Part shown: in pieces, positions 44,573 through 54,164 of the stretch
Layout of the letters: every line of letters starts with the position of its first letter
Numbering within the stretch: the first letter of the stretch is position 1
Assembly (NCBI RefSeq): GCF_900100435.1
Contig: NZ_FNEX01000003.1
Span: 62,001-126,000, forward strand
DNA length: 64,000 nucleotides
Source: Pedobacter sp. ok626
GTDB taxonomy: Bacteria > Bacteroidota > Bacteroidia > Sphingobacteriales > Sphingobacteriaceae
Reading direction: 5' to 3'
The notes under the pieces: generated by a model
The model's input: the letters and a program-made list of their open reading frames with translations, nothing else
What the model was told of the DNA's origin: nothing
Database searches by the model: none
Program-made: the position numbers and the translations under genes

Positions 44573-45247
44573 ATGAACACATCAATCATATTCAAAACCT
44601 CAATGACAAGATTTCCCTTATTTATTGTCGCGGCACTACTCCTGGCTGCCTGCAAAAACAAAAAAGCTGCTGAGCACCCCCTGAAGCAAACTACAACTAC
44701 ACAAAACAAGCACACAAAACTTCAGGCTGAAATTCATACCGACACCTTGCAGTTCATCTACTTTGAAGGAAATTTTGATTATTGGTCCTGCATATTCCTG
44801 AATTCATCAAAAGATACTATATCCCTGGTCACCGACAGCATGATCACCGATGATTTTAAAAACAAGCTATTTGAAGTAAAATGGTTTACCGATACCCTTT
44901 ATGAAGCAGGCGACAACGACAGCAAGTACGCGGCAAATCGCATGTCACATTTTAAACCAATCAAAGGAAAACCCTTTGTAGCACCCATCAACGAACAACA
45001 AATACTGCACGATGTTAGAAATATACCCGAAGTTCAGAGTGGTGCTGACCAGGTAGCAATTGCCGAAAGACCCTCGGAGGGAAAAAACTACTACCTTGTT
45101 GAAACCGGAACCCGGGAAGCCGACAACTTTTCCCGCTTCCTGATATTTAGGGTATACATCTATCCCCAGTATCAAATAAACGTCTACGATCCGGCAGCAG
45201 ACACCGAGCACAGCCTGGAAGCATGGAGAAAACAAAACCAGCAATAA
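44573..45247 (+). CDS. Hypothetical lipoprotein
   Basis: 224 residues from ATG 44573 (an ATG at 44603 is as likely). A hydrophobic signal ends in a lipobox, LLLAAC, so the protein should be lipid-anchored in the envelope. The mature part is soluble with no domain I recognise. A single gene, followed 40 bases later by the DinB-like gene. Confidence 0.65.
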   Translation: MNTSIIFKTSMTRFPLFIVAALLLAACKNKKAAEHPLKQTTTTQNKHTKLQAEIHTDTLQFIYFEGNFDYWSCIFLNSSKDTISLVTDSMITDDFKNKLFEVKWFTDTLYEAGDNDSKYAANRMSHFKPIKGKPFVAPINEQQILHDVRNIPEVQSGADQVAIAERPSEGKNYYLVETGTREADNFSRFLIFRVYIYPQYQINVYDPAADTEHSLEAWRKQNQQ

Positions 45248-45287
45248 CAAACCTCCGACACAAAAGTATTTTTCATACATTCATCTT

Positions 45288-45767
45288 GTGAAGTCAGATT
45301 TACTATACGCGCAATATACATTGGTTCAGCAGTCCAGAGCTGTTGTTTTTCAGTTCCTGGAAGAAAACGTTATGGATGATATGGCTAAGCCGCTTACAAT
45401 CTTTAACGACAAAACCATCTCCTATATGTATGTCCATATCGCCAATACTTATATAGCATGGGCAGGCAATTTTGCATTGAACGGCTCTTATCCCTATTAC
45501 GATCAGGAAAAGCCCCTAAATATATCCCAAATCAAAAACCTGTTTACTGGGGTTGATGAAATCATGGGCCGTTTTATCGCGCATTTCACCGCAGATCCAA
45601 CTCAGCCGGTTAAAGGTTATAAATGGACGGAAAAATACATTGAAACTGATGCCTACAGTATTTTTACACATGTCATTACCCATGAATTTCACCATAAAGG
45701 CCAGGCCATGACCATGTCCCGATTGCTCGGACATCTTCCACCAGACACAGATGTGATGCGCTTCTAA
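45288..45767 (+). CDS. DinB-family four-helix protein
   Basis: A 159-residue protein of the DinB/YfiT four-helix metalloenzyme group. The three metal-binding histidines are recognisable: YVHIANTYIAW, and HEFHHKGQ near residue 135. The start is GTG at 45288. The physiological role is unknown; the family includes bacillithiol and mycothiol S-transferases. Confidence 0.85.
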   Translation: MKSDLLYAQYTLVQQSRAVVFQFLEENVMDDMAKPLTIFNDKTISYMYVHIANTYIAWAGNFALNGSYPYYDQEKPLNISQIKNLFTGVDEIMGRFIAHFTADPTQPVKGYKWTEKYIETDAYSIFTHVITHEFHHKGQAMTMSRLLGHLPPDTDVMRF

Positions 45768-45788
45768 TGTAATCAGTAATAACACCGA

Positions 45789-46163
45789 TCAAATAGCACT
45801 TCCGCTTCCGCCTACTACTTTAATCCCATCACCGAATTTTTTCCAAAACCTGATATAGCGAAAACCAGCTTCAAACGGTACACCATTAAACTTTCCACTC
45901 AATTTTATGATCAATGTGATCACCGCCATATCACCGATAATATTTAGTTTTTCAACTTCTGGTAGAAGTTCGTCAACCTTTAATGCTCCATCGCGATAGG
46001 TATCCAGATCCTGCTCCTTAGTTATTGTTTCCCCGCTTGGGAGAATGAACAACAAATCATCATGCAGCAACTCATCAAGCGCGGTGATATTGCAATCTTT
46101 GATTGCACTGTAAAGCTTATTTTCCTGCTCAAGGATACCGTTTTCTGTTAGTATATTATCCAT
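45789..46163 (-). CDS. NTF2-like/DUF4440 protein
   Basis: 124 residues from ATG 46163. A small cone-shaped NTF2-like fold is suggested by DITALDELLHDDLLFILPSG and the later VITLIIKLSGKFNGVPFEAGFRYIRFWKK strands. Such proteins often bind or hydrolyse small molecules; the role here is unknown. It is 17 bases downstream of the 99-residue gene and probably in an operon with it. Confidence 0.7.
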   Translation of the reverse strand: MDNILTENGILEQENKLYSAIKDCNITALDELLHDDLLFILPSGETITKEQDLDTYRDGALKVDELLPEVEKLNIIGDMAVITLIIKLSGKFNGVPFEAGFRYIRFWKKFGDGIKVVGGSGSAI

Positions 46164-46180
46164 GTTTATCTGTTTATACG

Positions 46181-46477
46181 TCAATCAGCAAAAGCCATTA
46201 ATCCGCTACCATGCGCTTTAGCGATATCAAGCAATTGCAATAATGGCCCTACACCACTATCATTAGGTGCTTGTTTTTGAATATTACTCCGGATTTGCTG
46301 AACCAAGGACATATCCCACCGAAAATCCGAATGATAATCAAACCTTTCGGGAATGATCTTTTTTGCTTTTAGCCTTTCAAAAGTCTCAAAATCTATACTA
46401 CCAACAATATTTATCCCAGCTTCTTCAGGATAGCCCGGAGCATTCTCATCATCATCCAACAAATAGAAATCTAGCAT
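46181..46477 (-). CDS. Hypothetical protein
   Basis: 98 residues from ATG 46475-46477 (MLDFYLLDDDENAPGYPEEAG). A longer frame upstream adds a hydrophobic stretch unlike the rest. The body is acidic and soluble, with a family look (LLQLLDIAKAHGSGLMAFAD) but no name I can give. Confidence 0.55.
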   Translation of the reverse strand: MLDFYLLDDDENAPGYPEEAGINIVGSIDFETFERLKAKKIIPERFDYHSDFRWDMSLVQQIRSNIQKQAPNDSGVGPLLQLLDIAKAHGSGLMAFAD

Positions 46478-46570
46478 ACAATATTTAAATATAGTACCAA
46501 ATTTAAAATAACTTATCTTCATAAACACCAAATCCATAAAAGGAAACAACTTTTAAATAATAAGCTTTGC

Positions 46571-46578
46571 TATCTTTG
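46571..46578 (+). promoter_or_regulatory. TATCTTTG promoter box of the MFS gene
   Basis: Matches TAnnTTTG and lies 15 bases before the ATG at 46594. Confidence 0.55.
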
Positions 46579-46593
46579 TCGGACTAACTTATT

Positions 46594-47802
46594 ATGTCGC
46601 TATTTAAGGAGATTTCTAACACCTATAAACAATCTTTTACTGGATTAAGCCGCGAAACCTGGATACTGAGTATTGTAATGCTCATAAACCGAAGCGGATA
46701 CATGGCAGTCCCCTTCATGGGACTTTTTGTTACACAGTCATTGCATAGACCGGCGTCGGATGCAGGGCTTATCATTACCCTCTTCGGACTGGGTTCCATT
46801 CTGGGCTCTGCTGCCGGTGGCAAGCTCACTGATGTGGTCGGTTTCCGTCCAGTACAGGTTGTCGCAGCTATAGTTAGTGGCATATTCTTTCTGGTCTTCG
46901 CTAATGTCACACATTTTCATACCCTATGTGTACTTGCTGTTGTCATCAGCTTTTTCTCTGAAGCCTTCCGCCCTGCAAACTTTGCTGCCATTGCTGCTTA
47001 TGCGAAGCCTGGTTTAGAAACAAGATCTTATTCATTAAACCGTCTTGCTACTAACATCGGATGGGCTGTAGGTGTAAGTATGGGTGGCTTAATTGCTTCT
47101 TACGACTACAAAATGTTGTTCTTTGTAGATGGAACAGTAAGCATTATTGCCGGACTCTGCATTCTATGGTTCCTTCCAAAAATCAAGGGTTATCGAAAAG
47201 CCATTAAAGAAAAAACCAAAGATCTGGTAGTGAGAAAACCATGGCAAGACCCAGTATTTATCAAATTTATATTGCTAAGTACCGTTTTTATCATTTGCGC
47301 ATTCCTGGTATTTAGAGTGGTTCCTGTGTTTTTTAAGGAAGTATGGAAAATTGATGAGTTTATGATTGGTTTAATCCTGGGGTTAAACGGAATTATCATT
47401 GCGTTGTTCGAAATGGTGATGATTCATAAAATCGAGAAAAAACGGTCACCCATATTCTTCATCGTTGTAGGTGTTTTCTTTATTGCGGCTTGTTTCCTTG
47501 TGTTATTATTGCCTTCCAGCCATCCTGTAGTATTAGGATCCTTGTGTATTGTTTTATTTACCATTGGAGAAATGTTCGCTTTACCTTTCATCAATACCTT
47601 TGTGATGAACCGCTCCAATGAGTTTAACCGAGGACTGTATGCTGCAGGATATATGTTGTGCTGGTCTGTAGCTCAACTTGTTGGCCCAACAGCAGGATTT
47701 TTTATCGCAGAAAATTATGGTTATAATATACTTTGGATGGTCATCAGTGGTATGCTGCTTTGCTGCTCCTACCTATATTATCTAATGAGGAATGAGCAAT
47801 AG
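46594..47802 (+). CDS. MFS transporter (drug-efflux-like)
   Basis: A 402-residue integral membrane protein with 12 predicted helices. The cytoplasmic motif GGKLTDVVGFRPVQVVA between helices 2 and 3 is the MFS signature A. The central loop (about 190-215) separates the two halves. The substrate is unknown. It has its own promoter box. Confidence 0.9.
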   Translation: MSLFKEISNTYKQSFTGLSRETWILSIVMLINRSGYMAVPFMGLFVTQSLHRPASDAGLIITLFGLGSILGSAAGGKLTDVVGFRPVQVVAAIVSGIFFLVFANVTHFHTLCVLAVVISFFSEAFRPANFAAIAAYAKPGLETRSYSLNRLATNIGWAVGVSMGGLIASYDYKMLFFVDGTVSIIAGLCILWFLPKIKGYRKAIKEKTKDLVVRKPWQDPVFIKFILLSTVFIICAFLVFRVVPVFFKEVWKIDEFMIGLILGLNGIIIALFEMVMIHKIEKKRSPIFFIVVGVFFIAACFLVLLLPSSHPVVLGSLCIVLFTIGEMFALPFINTFVMNRSNEFNRGLYAAGYMLCWSVAQLVGPTAGFFIAENYGYNILWMVISGMLLCCSYLYYLMRNEQ

Positions 47803-47843
47803 ACCGAAACTCATCCATGGTTATGACCTATCCTAAACTTTCG

Positions 47844-47851
47844 TAACTTTG
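47844..47851 (+). promoter_or_regulatory. TAACTTTG promoter box of the LLM oxidoreductase gene
   Basis: Matches TAnnTTTG and lies 17 bases before the ATG at 47869. Confidence 0.55.
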
Positions 47852-47868
47852 AATGTAATCTTGGAAAA

Positions 47869-48891
47869 ATGAAAAAAATAGGGTTTTTATCCTTCGGTCA
47901 TTGGTCAGACCATCCCTCGTATCTCGCCCGTACAGCAGGCGACACCTTGCTTCAGTCCATTGATCTTGCTGTTGCCGCAGAGGAAATAGGTATAGATGGT
48001 GCTTACTTTAGGGTTCATCATTTTGCCAGGCAGCTTGCCTCACCATTTCCACTGCTTTCGGCAATCGGGGCAAAGACCAACAAAATAGAAATTGGCACGG
48101 GCGTCATCGATATGCGCTATGAGAACCCCTTATATATGGTAGAAGATGCAGGTGCTGCCGACTTGATCTCGGGTGGGCGTTTGCAACTGGGTATTAGTAG
48201 AGGTTCTCCCGAACAGGTCATCGAAGGTTGGCGGCATTTCGGTTTTGCTCCTAAGGAAGGTCAAAATGATGCGGATATGGGAAGAGAAAAGGCCCTGGAG
48301 TTTTTGGATAAGTTGAAGGGCGAAGGTTTTGCTCAGCCCAATCCGAGTCCGATGTTTCCAAATCCTCCTGGTCTGTTAAGATTGGAACCGTACTCCGAAG
48401 GCTTGCGAGAACGCATCTGGTGGGGAGCTGCATCCAATGCTACAGCAGTCTGGGCGGCCGAAAACGGAATGAACCTGCAAAGTTCTACTTTGAAATTCGA
48501 TGAAAACGGTAAGCCTTTCCATATCCAGCAGGCCGAGCAGATTAGACTTTATAAAGATGCCTGGAAAAAAGCAGGACACGAACGTGAGGCCAGGGTTTCG
48601 GTAAGCCGTTCTATTTTTGCACTGGTTAACGATCAGGACAGGTATTACTTTGGACAGCAGGGAAAGAGCGCTGATAGCTTTGGCTATATCGAGCCTACTC
48701 AACGGGCGGTCTTTGGTAAGAGCTATGCGGCTGAACCCGATCAGCTCATTAGGGAATTGGCTCAGGACGAGGCTATACAGGAAGCGGATACTGTACTTTT
48801 GACTATTCCGAACACTTTGGGTGTAGATTACAATATCCATGTACTGTCTGCTATTTTGGAACACGTGGCACCTGCTCTTGGGTGGCGATGA
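47869..48891 (+). CDS. LLM-class flavin-dependent oxidoreductase
   Basis: A 340-residue bacterial luciferase-like monooxygenase (TIM barrel). Recognisable pieces: SFGHWSD, YFRVHHFARQLASPFPLLSAIGAKT, EIGTGVIDMRYENPLYMVEDAGAADLISGGR, LGISRGSPEQV and the FMN-phosphate-binding WWGAASN. The flavin partner and substrate cannot be told. Its TGA overlaps the next gene's ATG. Confidence 0.88.
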   Translation: MKKIGFLSFGHWSDHPSYLARTAGDTLLQSIDLAVAAEEIGIDGAYFRVHHFARQLASPFPLLSAIGAKTNKIEIGTGVIDMRYENPLYMVEDAGAADLISGGRLQLGISRGSPEQVIEGWRHFGFAPKEGQNDADMGREKALEFLDKLKGEGFAQPNPSPMFPNPPGLLRLEPYSEGLRERIWWGAASNATAVWAAENGMNLQSSTLKFDENGKPFHIQQAEQIRLYKDAWKKAGHEREARVSVSRSIFALVNDQDRYYFGQQGKSADSFGYIEPTQRAVFGKSYAAEPDQLIRELAQDEAIQEADTVLLTIPNTLGVDYNIHVLSAILEHVAPALGWR

Positions 48892-50090
48892 TCAACAATC
48901 TCAGCATGAACATCAAGTCGGCCCTGGTTGCAGCAGCCATTCTTCTCTTCACCTATTTCTATTACACCGGCAAGGGCGGGTCTTTCCTGAGCCTTGGCAG
49001 TGCGATCGCATTCTGGCTCCTATGTGGTGCGGCGATTGCTATATGCACGCTGATCGTAAGGCTCGTTGCGCATATGGCCGTTTCCGGGCTGGTTTACCCG
49101 AATGCGGTCTGCATGATATTGCTCCCATTCCTGTGCATCCTGCTGCTCTTCTGGCTGGCATTCGGAAGCTTTTCCATGCCTGCGTTTGCAGACTCCCCGG
49201 GATATGTGGCCGCCCTGAGCGGCTTTTTCCGCTCGCACTTGCTATATATCACTGTAGTATCAATCATCATTGGAGTCGGGTTATATTTTTCACTGCCGAA
49301 AGATATCCCAGCACCAAGGTCTCTTTTTAATGCCAATATGCTGTTTGCGCTTTCGGTGGCTGTGGCCTTCGTGCTGAGCGCAGCTGCCTTCTATTGGGCA
49401 AAAAAGATAAGCCAGCCCCCGCTTGATCCGAAATATACTACTTACAAAAACCTCGGCGAGGGCCTGCAGTCTCAGGATCTGGAGATATCGCCCCTGCTGG
49501 ATGCCGGGTCAGACTATACCGCCTCGCAGCCCTACTACCTAGAGGAAAGAGGCGAGCTTATTATTAGCCTGCACTATGCCAGTTCAAATAAGAATGCACC
49601 GCTTTTCAAGATCTTCAGGATCGACAAGCAGGGTAAGATCGCAGACAGCCTGGATGCAGCAGAGCTGACTAACAGTAGCGAAAGCCTGATATTCGACAAA
49701 GGCCTTGTAAGGCCTGCAGATTCCAAAAGCGCATATTTCTGGATATTCGACGGCACAAAGACGCTGGTACAAGAAGGATGGCCGGACAGCAAAAATGAGA
49801 TAACTGAGCTGCAGAAAGACACGGCCGCAGTCAGACTGGAGTACTTCCACAAGACAGCCAGACTGGAATGTGGGACCGGTTCGCAGGTACGATGGAACGG
49901 CACGGGATACTTCCAGATTTTTTATCGGGACGACACGGCGAGGTTCAAGATCGACAGCCTTTATGCCCAGGATGCCGATGGCGGATGCGGGGCGCGGCCG
50001 GTGGACTATTACAGTGCCGAAGGTCTGGATCTTGCACTCCTAAGATTGGATGAGAAAACTTATTATATCGTCAAACCAAAGAAAAAATAG
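48888..50090 (+). CDS. Hypothetical membrane protein with four transmembrane segments
   Basis: A 400-residue protein from ATG 48888, which overlaps the stop of the LLM gene (ATGA). Four membrane helices lie in the first ~170 residues, followed by a ~230-residue extracytoplasmic domain rich in beta structure. I do not recognise the family. The GC content is visibly higher than in neighbouring genes, so it may have been acquired together with the gene at 50136. Confidence 0.65.
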   Translation: MINNLSMNIKSALVAAAILLFTYFYYTGKGGSFLSLGSAIAFWLLCGAAIAICTLIVRLVAHMAVSGLVYPNAVCMILLPFLCILLLFWLAFGSFSMPAFADSPGYVAALSGFFRSHLLYITVVSIIIGVGLYFSLPKDIPAPRSLFNANMLFALSVAVAFVLSAAAFYWAKKISQPPLDPKYTTYKNLGEGLQSQDLEISPLLDAGSDYTASQPYYLEERGELIISLHYASSNKNAPLFKIFRIDKQGKIADSLDAAELTNSSESLIFDKGLVRPADSKSAYFWIFDGTKTLVQEGWPDSKNEITELQKDTAAVRLEYFHKTARLECGTGSQVRWNGTGYFQIFYRDDTARFKIDSLYAQDADGGCGARPVDYYSAEGLDLALLRLDEKTYYIVKPKKK

Positions 50091-50135
50091 CATCATCGTT
50101 CTGGTTCTTTGGTCTCAGGTCTTGTTATTTTCGGT

Positions 50136-50762
50136 TCAGTCCTGATGAAAGCTTGTCTTGCGTTGCCCTATCCTATCTGCTTTTTCCTTTTCGAAAAGCT
50201 TTACGCAGCGGCTGATGTACTGGTTGATGATCTTGTCGTCGAAAGTTTCCAGATAAGTCTTGGGCAGGACCATTTTTCTTCTTATCGCCGGCATTTCAAC
50301 CAGCCTGCTGTTTTCCATGTCATAATAATTCCATACTCCAGAATAGCTATCAGTCAGCAGATTGACACTTGATTCTCCGCTCCCGTCATTATTGGCCGGG
50401 CCGAATTCGTATCGGTTCATTCCAATAAGATGTATTTTTTTAAGCGCCTTACTGTACGCAAAATCGCAGTGGTAGCCCGCCCGCATATGCGGAACGGTGT
50501 AGGTAAACCCCTTTCCTTTTTTTTCGATACCCGACTGCCGCCCGTCAAAATTCAGCTTCAGGCTTTTGATTTCCCTGAATCCTTGGGTTGATAGCTTGCA
50601 GACGATTATGCCCTTGGCCTTGTCAAAAATGACAGTATCCGGTCTTTGGTCGAGATCGATATCGAGTCTAAGCGTGTCGTTTCTATATTCTTGTCCATCC
50701 GCCGTAGGCGCCAGCAGCAGGCAGGCCGCTGCCATCATCAGCTTTCCGATCGTCTTGTTCAT
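50136..50762 (-). CDS. Secreted hypothetical protein
   Basis: A 208-residue protein with a signal peptide (MNKTIGKLMMAAACLLLAPTADGQ). The mature part is beta-rich with DLDQRPDTVIFD near the start, a possible calcium-site-like or VCBS-like loop. GC-rich like its convergent neighbour at 48888-50090. Family not recognised. Confidence 0.65.
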   Translation of the reverse strand: MNKTIGKLMMAAACLLLAPTADGQEYRNDTLRLDIDLDQRPDTVIFDKAKGIIVCKLSTQGFREIKSLKLNFDGRQSGIEKKGKGFTYTVPHMRAGYHCDFAYSKALKKIHLIGMNRYEFGPANNDGSGESSVNLLTDSYSGVWNYYDMENSRLVEMPAIRRKMVLPKTYLETFDDKIINQYISRCVKLFEKEKADRIGQRKTSFHQD

Positions 50763-50895
50763 CTTATCCTGGTCAATGTTTTTTACTCAGATTTCCTTTT
50801 ATTATCTGTCGCATTCTGTAGTTTTTCATTTCTGGATGGTATATACAGCTTAAATATAGATTTTTTTTTCATCGCTCGGTGGTATAATTCACCAT

Positions 50896-50923
50896 ATTTT
50901 GGGTGGATTCACAGAATTTTGAG
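50896..50923. repeat. 28-base dispersed repeat, copy 2
   Basis: Matches 38401-38428 with four mismatches. Confidence 0.5.
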
Positions 50924-51011
50924 CTGGGGCATAACTTCTTTAAGAAAACAATCAAAACATCGCTATTAATTACAATATTTTCTTTAAAACAACAAATTAT
51001 TTCTTTTTGAT

Positions 51012-51042
51012 TATCTTAAAATAATTAGAGAGGTTTGTAGTG
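51012..51042. repeat. Left homology block of the duplicated higBA region, copy 1
   Basis: A ~30-base block shared with 62144-62174 (about two mismatches in the last 27 bases). It marks the left end of the duplicated unit. Confidence 0.6.
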
Positions 51043-51122
51043 TAACATATTATTAACTGTCCGCAGTTATAAATAATGATAAAATTATCACACTAAAAGT
51101 TCACAAAAAGAGAACTAAAACT

Positions 51123-51130
51123 TATATTTG
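51123..51130 (+). promoter_or_regulatory. TATATTTG promoter box of higBA
   Basis: A clear TAnnTTTG box nine bases before the higB ATG at 51140. Confidence 0.6.
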
Positions 51131-51139
51131 TATAATTAA

Positions 51140-51472
51140 ATGAAGGTACATTTGATCAAAAAGCGAACGTTAGAAGATTTTGTAGTTAAAAACCCAACAG
51201 GTAGAGCCCCATTGGATGATTGGACCGAAAAGATAGGACTTGCAGATTGGAGGCACCCCATAGATATAAAAGACACTTTCAATAGTGCTGATATTTTAGG
51301 CAAAAGTAGCAACAGGGTTGTTTTTGATATTGGTGGCAACAATTTTCGAATGATTTGCAAATATGTATTTGGGGGTAATCAAGTACATCTATTTATTTGT
51401 TGGATGGGAGTTCATTCCGCATACGACAAAATATGTAAAGAGAATAAACAGTATACAATCAACATATATTAG
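51140..51472 (+). CDS. higB: HigB-family mRNA interferase toxin
   Basis: A 110-residue RelE-superfamily toxin of the HigB type, which cuts mRNA on the ribosome. Family features: the basic start MKVHLIKKRTLEDF, WRHPIDIKDTFNSADIL, RVVFDIGGNNFRMICKYVF and the C-terminal HLFICWMGVHSAYDKIC. The full family length is present, so it is probably active. The antitoxin gene starts 1 base after the stop. Confidence 0.92.
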   Translation: MKVHLIKKRTLEDFVVKNPTGRAPLDDWTEKIGLADWRHPIDIKDTFNSADILGKSSNRVVFDIGGNNFRMICKYVFGGNQVHLFICWMGVHSAYDKICKENKQYTINIY

Positions 51473-51473
51473 C

Positions 51474-51911
51474 ATGAAATCAGTAGCATTAAAATACACT
51501 ATAATAAAAACAAAAAGTCAATATGATGACTATTGCAAACAATTAGAGGTTCTGGTGACTCAAGATATTACTAATGACCTCCAGGATGAAATTGATTTAG
51601 TTACCCTACTGATAGAGAAATATGACGAGGATAACAATACTTTTCAAGAATCAGATCCTATATCTCTCCTCCGTTCGTTCATGTCAGATCATCATTTAAA
51701 ACCTCAGGACATGACACTAATTTTAGGAATTAGTAAGGGATATGTTTCAGACATCCTAAATTACAAAAAGGGACTCTCAAAAGACGTAATTAGAAAGTTA
51801 GCCGATTACTTTAAAGTAAGGCAAGAAGCATTTAATAGGCCATACAAATTAGTGCTAAATGGATCCCGAGAATCTAATTTAGCGAAACAATATTCCGCAT
51901 CATTCCTTTGA
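51474..51911 (+). CDS. higA: HigA-family antitoxin
   Basis: 145 residues from ATG 51474. The N-terminal toxin-binding helical part is followed by an Xre-type helix-turn-helix (LKPQDMTLILGISKGYVSDILNYKKG). The last ~17 residues overlap the 3' end of the convergent SDR gene by 38 bases and differ from the second copy at 62204, so the C-terminus seems to have been replaced at the insertion joint. It probably represses its own operon. Confidence 0.9.
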   Translation: MKSVALKYTIIKTKSQYDDYCKQLEVLVTQDITNDLQDEIDLVTLLIEKYDEDNNTFQESDPISLLRSFMSDHHLKPQDMTLILGISKGYVSDILNYKKGLSKDVIRKLADYFKVRQEAFNRPYKLVLNGSRESNLAKQYSASFL

Positions 51912-53301
51912 AAATAAAAGCATGAAAAGGCAAAACTGAGTACCAATACAACCTTCCTGTGAGACCTAAAGGTCGAAAAGTAGCCGTTTGTATAAACCTA
52001 TTTTCCTTATCTATTTTAAATTCCAGCCAGGCTTCGCCAGGTAATTTCATTTCCGCATACAACAATAACCGCCCATCCTTTTTATCGGCAAGAATTACTC
52101 TCCAGAAATCAATTACACTTCCTGTCGATAGGGTATTGGAATTTGTTCTCCCCCTTTGCAATCCTACTCCGCCAAACAACTTATCCAGGAAGCCACGAAT
52201 ACCCCAAAGCCAATTTGCATAATACCATCCTGTTGTCCCACCTATAGCCCAAACATTTTTCAATACACGTTCCCGATCAGCTACCTTCATGGATCGCACG
52301 TCTTTAAAACAGCCTTCCTGGGGAACTTCTATGAGTTTTTTAAACCGATCAGGATAAACATAGCCATTCATCGCATCCTTCCAGCTTGAGATCACCTGGT
52401 TTTGTTCTATTTTATCAAAAGCCAATTCGATAGACTGCTCATAGGTAACGGGCTTAATGTTTAATCTTTCTTGCAGATCGTTTGGCTTTGCCACCACATC
52501 AACCTTCATACTCTCTACCAAACTGCCAGCCAAAGGATAAGAAACTGAGGTCACAAAATATAGCCAATAGGAAGAAAGCTTTGGTGTCATTACGGGTATG
52601 GAAAAAATCCATCGCTTCAATCCCCGCACTTTAGCAAAACGCAAAAGCATCGCCTTGTAAGTGATCACCTCGGGCCCGCCGATATCATATGCTTTATTAA
52701 AAGCATAATCCTGCATCAGCACACCTTCAAGAAAATGAAGTACATCGCGAATACCTATGGGCTGACAACGCGTATTGATCCACTTAGGTGCAATCATTAC
52801 AGGGAGTTTCTCTACAAGATCCCTGATAATTTCAAAACTGGCACTTCCCGAACCCACAATAATGCCCGCCCTTAAAGTAGTTAAGGCATATTGATGCGAT
52901 TGCAAGGCCTCCTCAACACTCAGACGCGAATTTAAATGTTTCGACAAATGCGCACTATTCACAATTCCACTTAAAAAGATAACTTGTTTTGTAGAGGTTC
53001 GTTCTATGATGCTTTTAAAATTAATTGCTGTCGACAGTTCTGCTTCAGAAAAATCGCCCTTCGTTGCCGACATGGAATGCATGAGGTAATAGGCTACATC
53101 AATAGCTGTAGGTATATAGTTAAGACTGTCCTTGTTCAGGAAATCAACTTCAACAACTTCTAAATCAAAGCCGGCATATTTACTTTTATCAAATCGGCTT
53201 TTATCCCGAACGCAACAAATCACCTGATGCCCATTTTCAAGCAAAACAGGCAACAATCGCTGAGCGATGTAACCAGTAGCTCCTGTTAACAATATCCTCA
53301 T
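51874..53301 (-). CDS. SDR-type NAD(P)-binding protein with C-terminal DUF2867
   Basis: A 475-residue protein. The N-terminal ~290 residues are an atypical short-chain dehydrogenase fold (ILLTGATGYIAQRLLPVLL, a GxxGxxG dinucleotide loop, then VAYYLMHSM). The rest is a DUF2867-like ligand-binding domain (GTTGWYYANWLWGIRGFLDKL...WLEFKI). The two-domain form is common in Bacteroidota; the substrate is unknown. It is convergent with higA. Confidence 0.85.
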   Translation of the reverse strand: MRILLTGATGYIAQRLLPVLLENGHQVICCVRDKSRFDKSKYAGFDLEVVEVDFLNKDSLNYIPTAIDVAYYLMHSMSATKGDFSEAELSTAINFKSIIERTSTKQVIFLSGIVNSAHLSKHLNSRLSVEEALQSHQYALTTLRAGIIVGSGSASFEIIRDLVEKLPVMIAPKWINTRCQPIGIRDVLHFLEGVLMQDYAFNKAYDIGGPEVITYKAMLLRFAKVRGLKRWIFSIPVMTPKLSSYWLYFVTSVSYPLAGSLVESMKVDVVAKPNDLQERLNIKPVTYEQSIELAFDKIEQNQVISSWKDAMNGYVYPDRFKKLIEVPQEGCFKDVRSMKVADRERVLKNVWAIGGTTGWYYANWLWGIRGFLDKLFGGVGLQRGRTNSNTLSTGSVIDFWRVILADKKDGRLLLYAEMKLPGEAWLEFKIDKENRFIQTATFRPLGLTGRLYWYSVLPFHAFIFKGMMRNIVSLN

Positions 53302-53326
53302 ATACTTAAATATTTATGGGCTTCAC

Positions 53327-54010
53327 TTAACCTTTTTTCTTGCTTACAATGTTATTTGTAACCAACCTTGCAATAACTACAGCAGGATACAGGATACCAA
53401 TTGCAGAAAGTAAAACTGAAAGCATACGCGAAGCCATTCCATCCGGATATATATCGCCATAGCCCACAGTCGTTAACGATACCAGGCTATAATAAACATA
53501 AACTGCATAGTCAGTATCGTTATTATGCAGACTTATATTCCCTGCTATTGATTTACCAGTTTGGATTTTTAAAATCTCAAAAGCAAAAGCACCCATCAAG
53601 GCAAATAAGAGATAGACATTTACCGCCCCTATCACTCTGAAAATATTACTTTCTGCATCTCGAAACAACAATCTAAGATTGACAAAAATGAACAAACTCA
53701 TATTCACAAGCCCAACTAAACGTTCTAACAAATAGTATTCTCTAGGCGTGTCGTCAAATCTGACCATCAGCAAAATCAAATGTGCTAAGAAGAGAAATGA
53801 CGATAAATACATGTTCCACTTGTCTTCGCTAGAAAAAATCCCAATAAAATAGAGCGTCAGGAACAAAATATTTAAAACCAAAATGTCTACTACAGCTCCC
53901 TCTAATAAAACAGGCATAATAAATACCATAAAAAAGAGCATTACCAGTAATGTGATAAAGCTGGTGTCTGAGTGCCAATAATCCTTTACTTTATTGATGA
54001 TCCGTTTCAT
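53327..54010 (-). CDS. Two-pore-domain-type potassium ion channel
   Basis: A 227-residue membrane protein with about six membrane segments. The selectivity filter TTVGYGDIYP lies before the last helix and is preceded by a pore helix (AVYVYYSLVSL). It should conduct K+ as a tetramer. It may be co-transcribed with the SDR gene, which starts 25 bases downstream of its stop. Confidence 0.88.
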   Translation of the reverse strand: MKRIINKVKDYWHSDTSFITLLVMLFFMVFIMPVLLEGAVVDILVLNILFLTLYFIGIFSSEDKWNMYLSSFLFLAHLILLMVRFDDTPREYYLLERLVGLVNMSLFIFVNLRLLFRDAESNIFRVIGAVNVYLLFALMGAFAFEILKIQTGKSIAGNISLHNNDTDYAVYVYYSLVSLTTVGYGDIYPDGMASRMLSVLLSAIGILYPAVVIARLVTNNIVSKKKG

Positions 54011-54164
54011 TGATGTTTTATTTAAGAAATAGAACTAAATGTATATCAATTAATTCTGCAAACGATAAAAAAACACGATTGATTTTCCACCTCAACTCCC
54101 CGAACGCAACAAATATCCTCATATGAATTTATTAGTATCAATAATATACCATATTAAACATTTA

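Larger units (their letters stand above)
50763..51139. other. 377-base AT-rich intergenic region
   Basis: It contains the second copy of a 28-base repeat (50896-50923), the left homology block of the duplicated higBA region (51012-51042) and the higB promoter box. No other gene is apparent. Confidence 0.6.
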
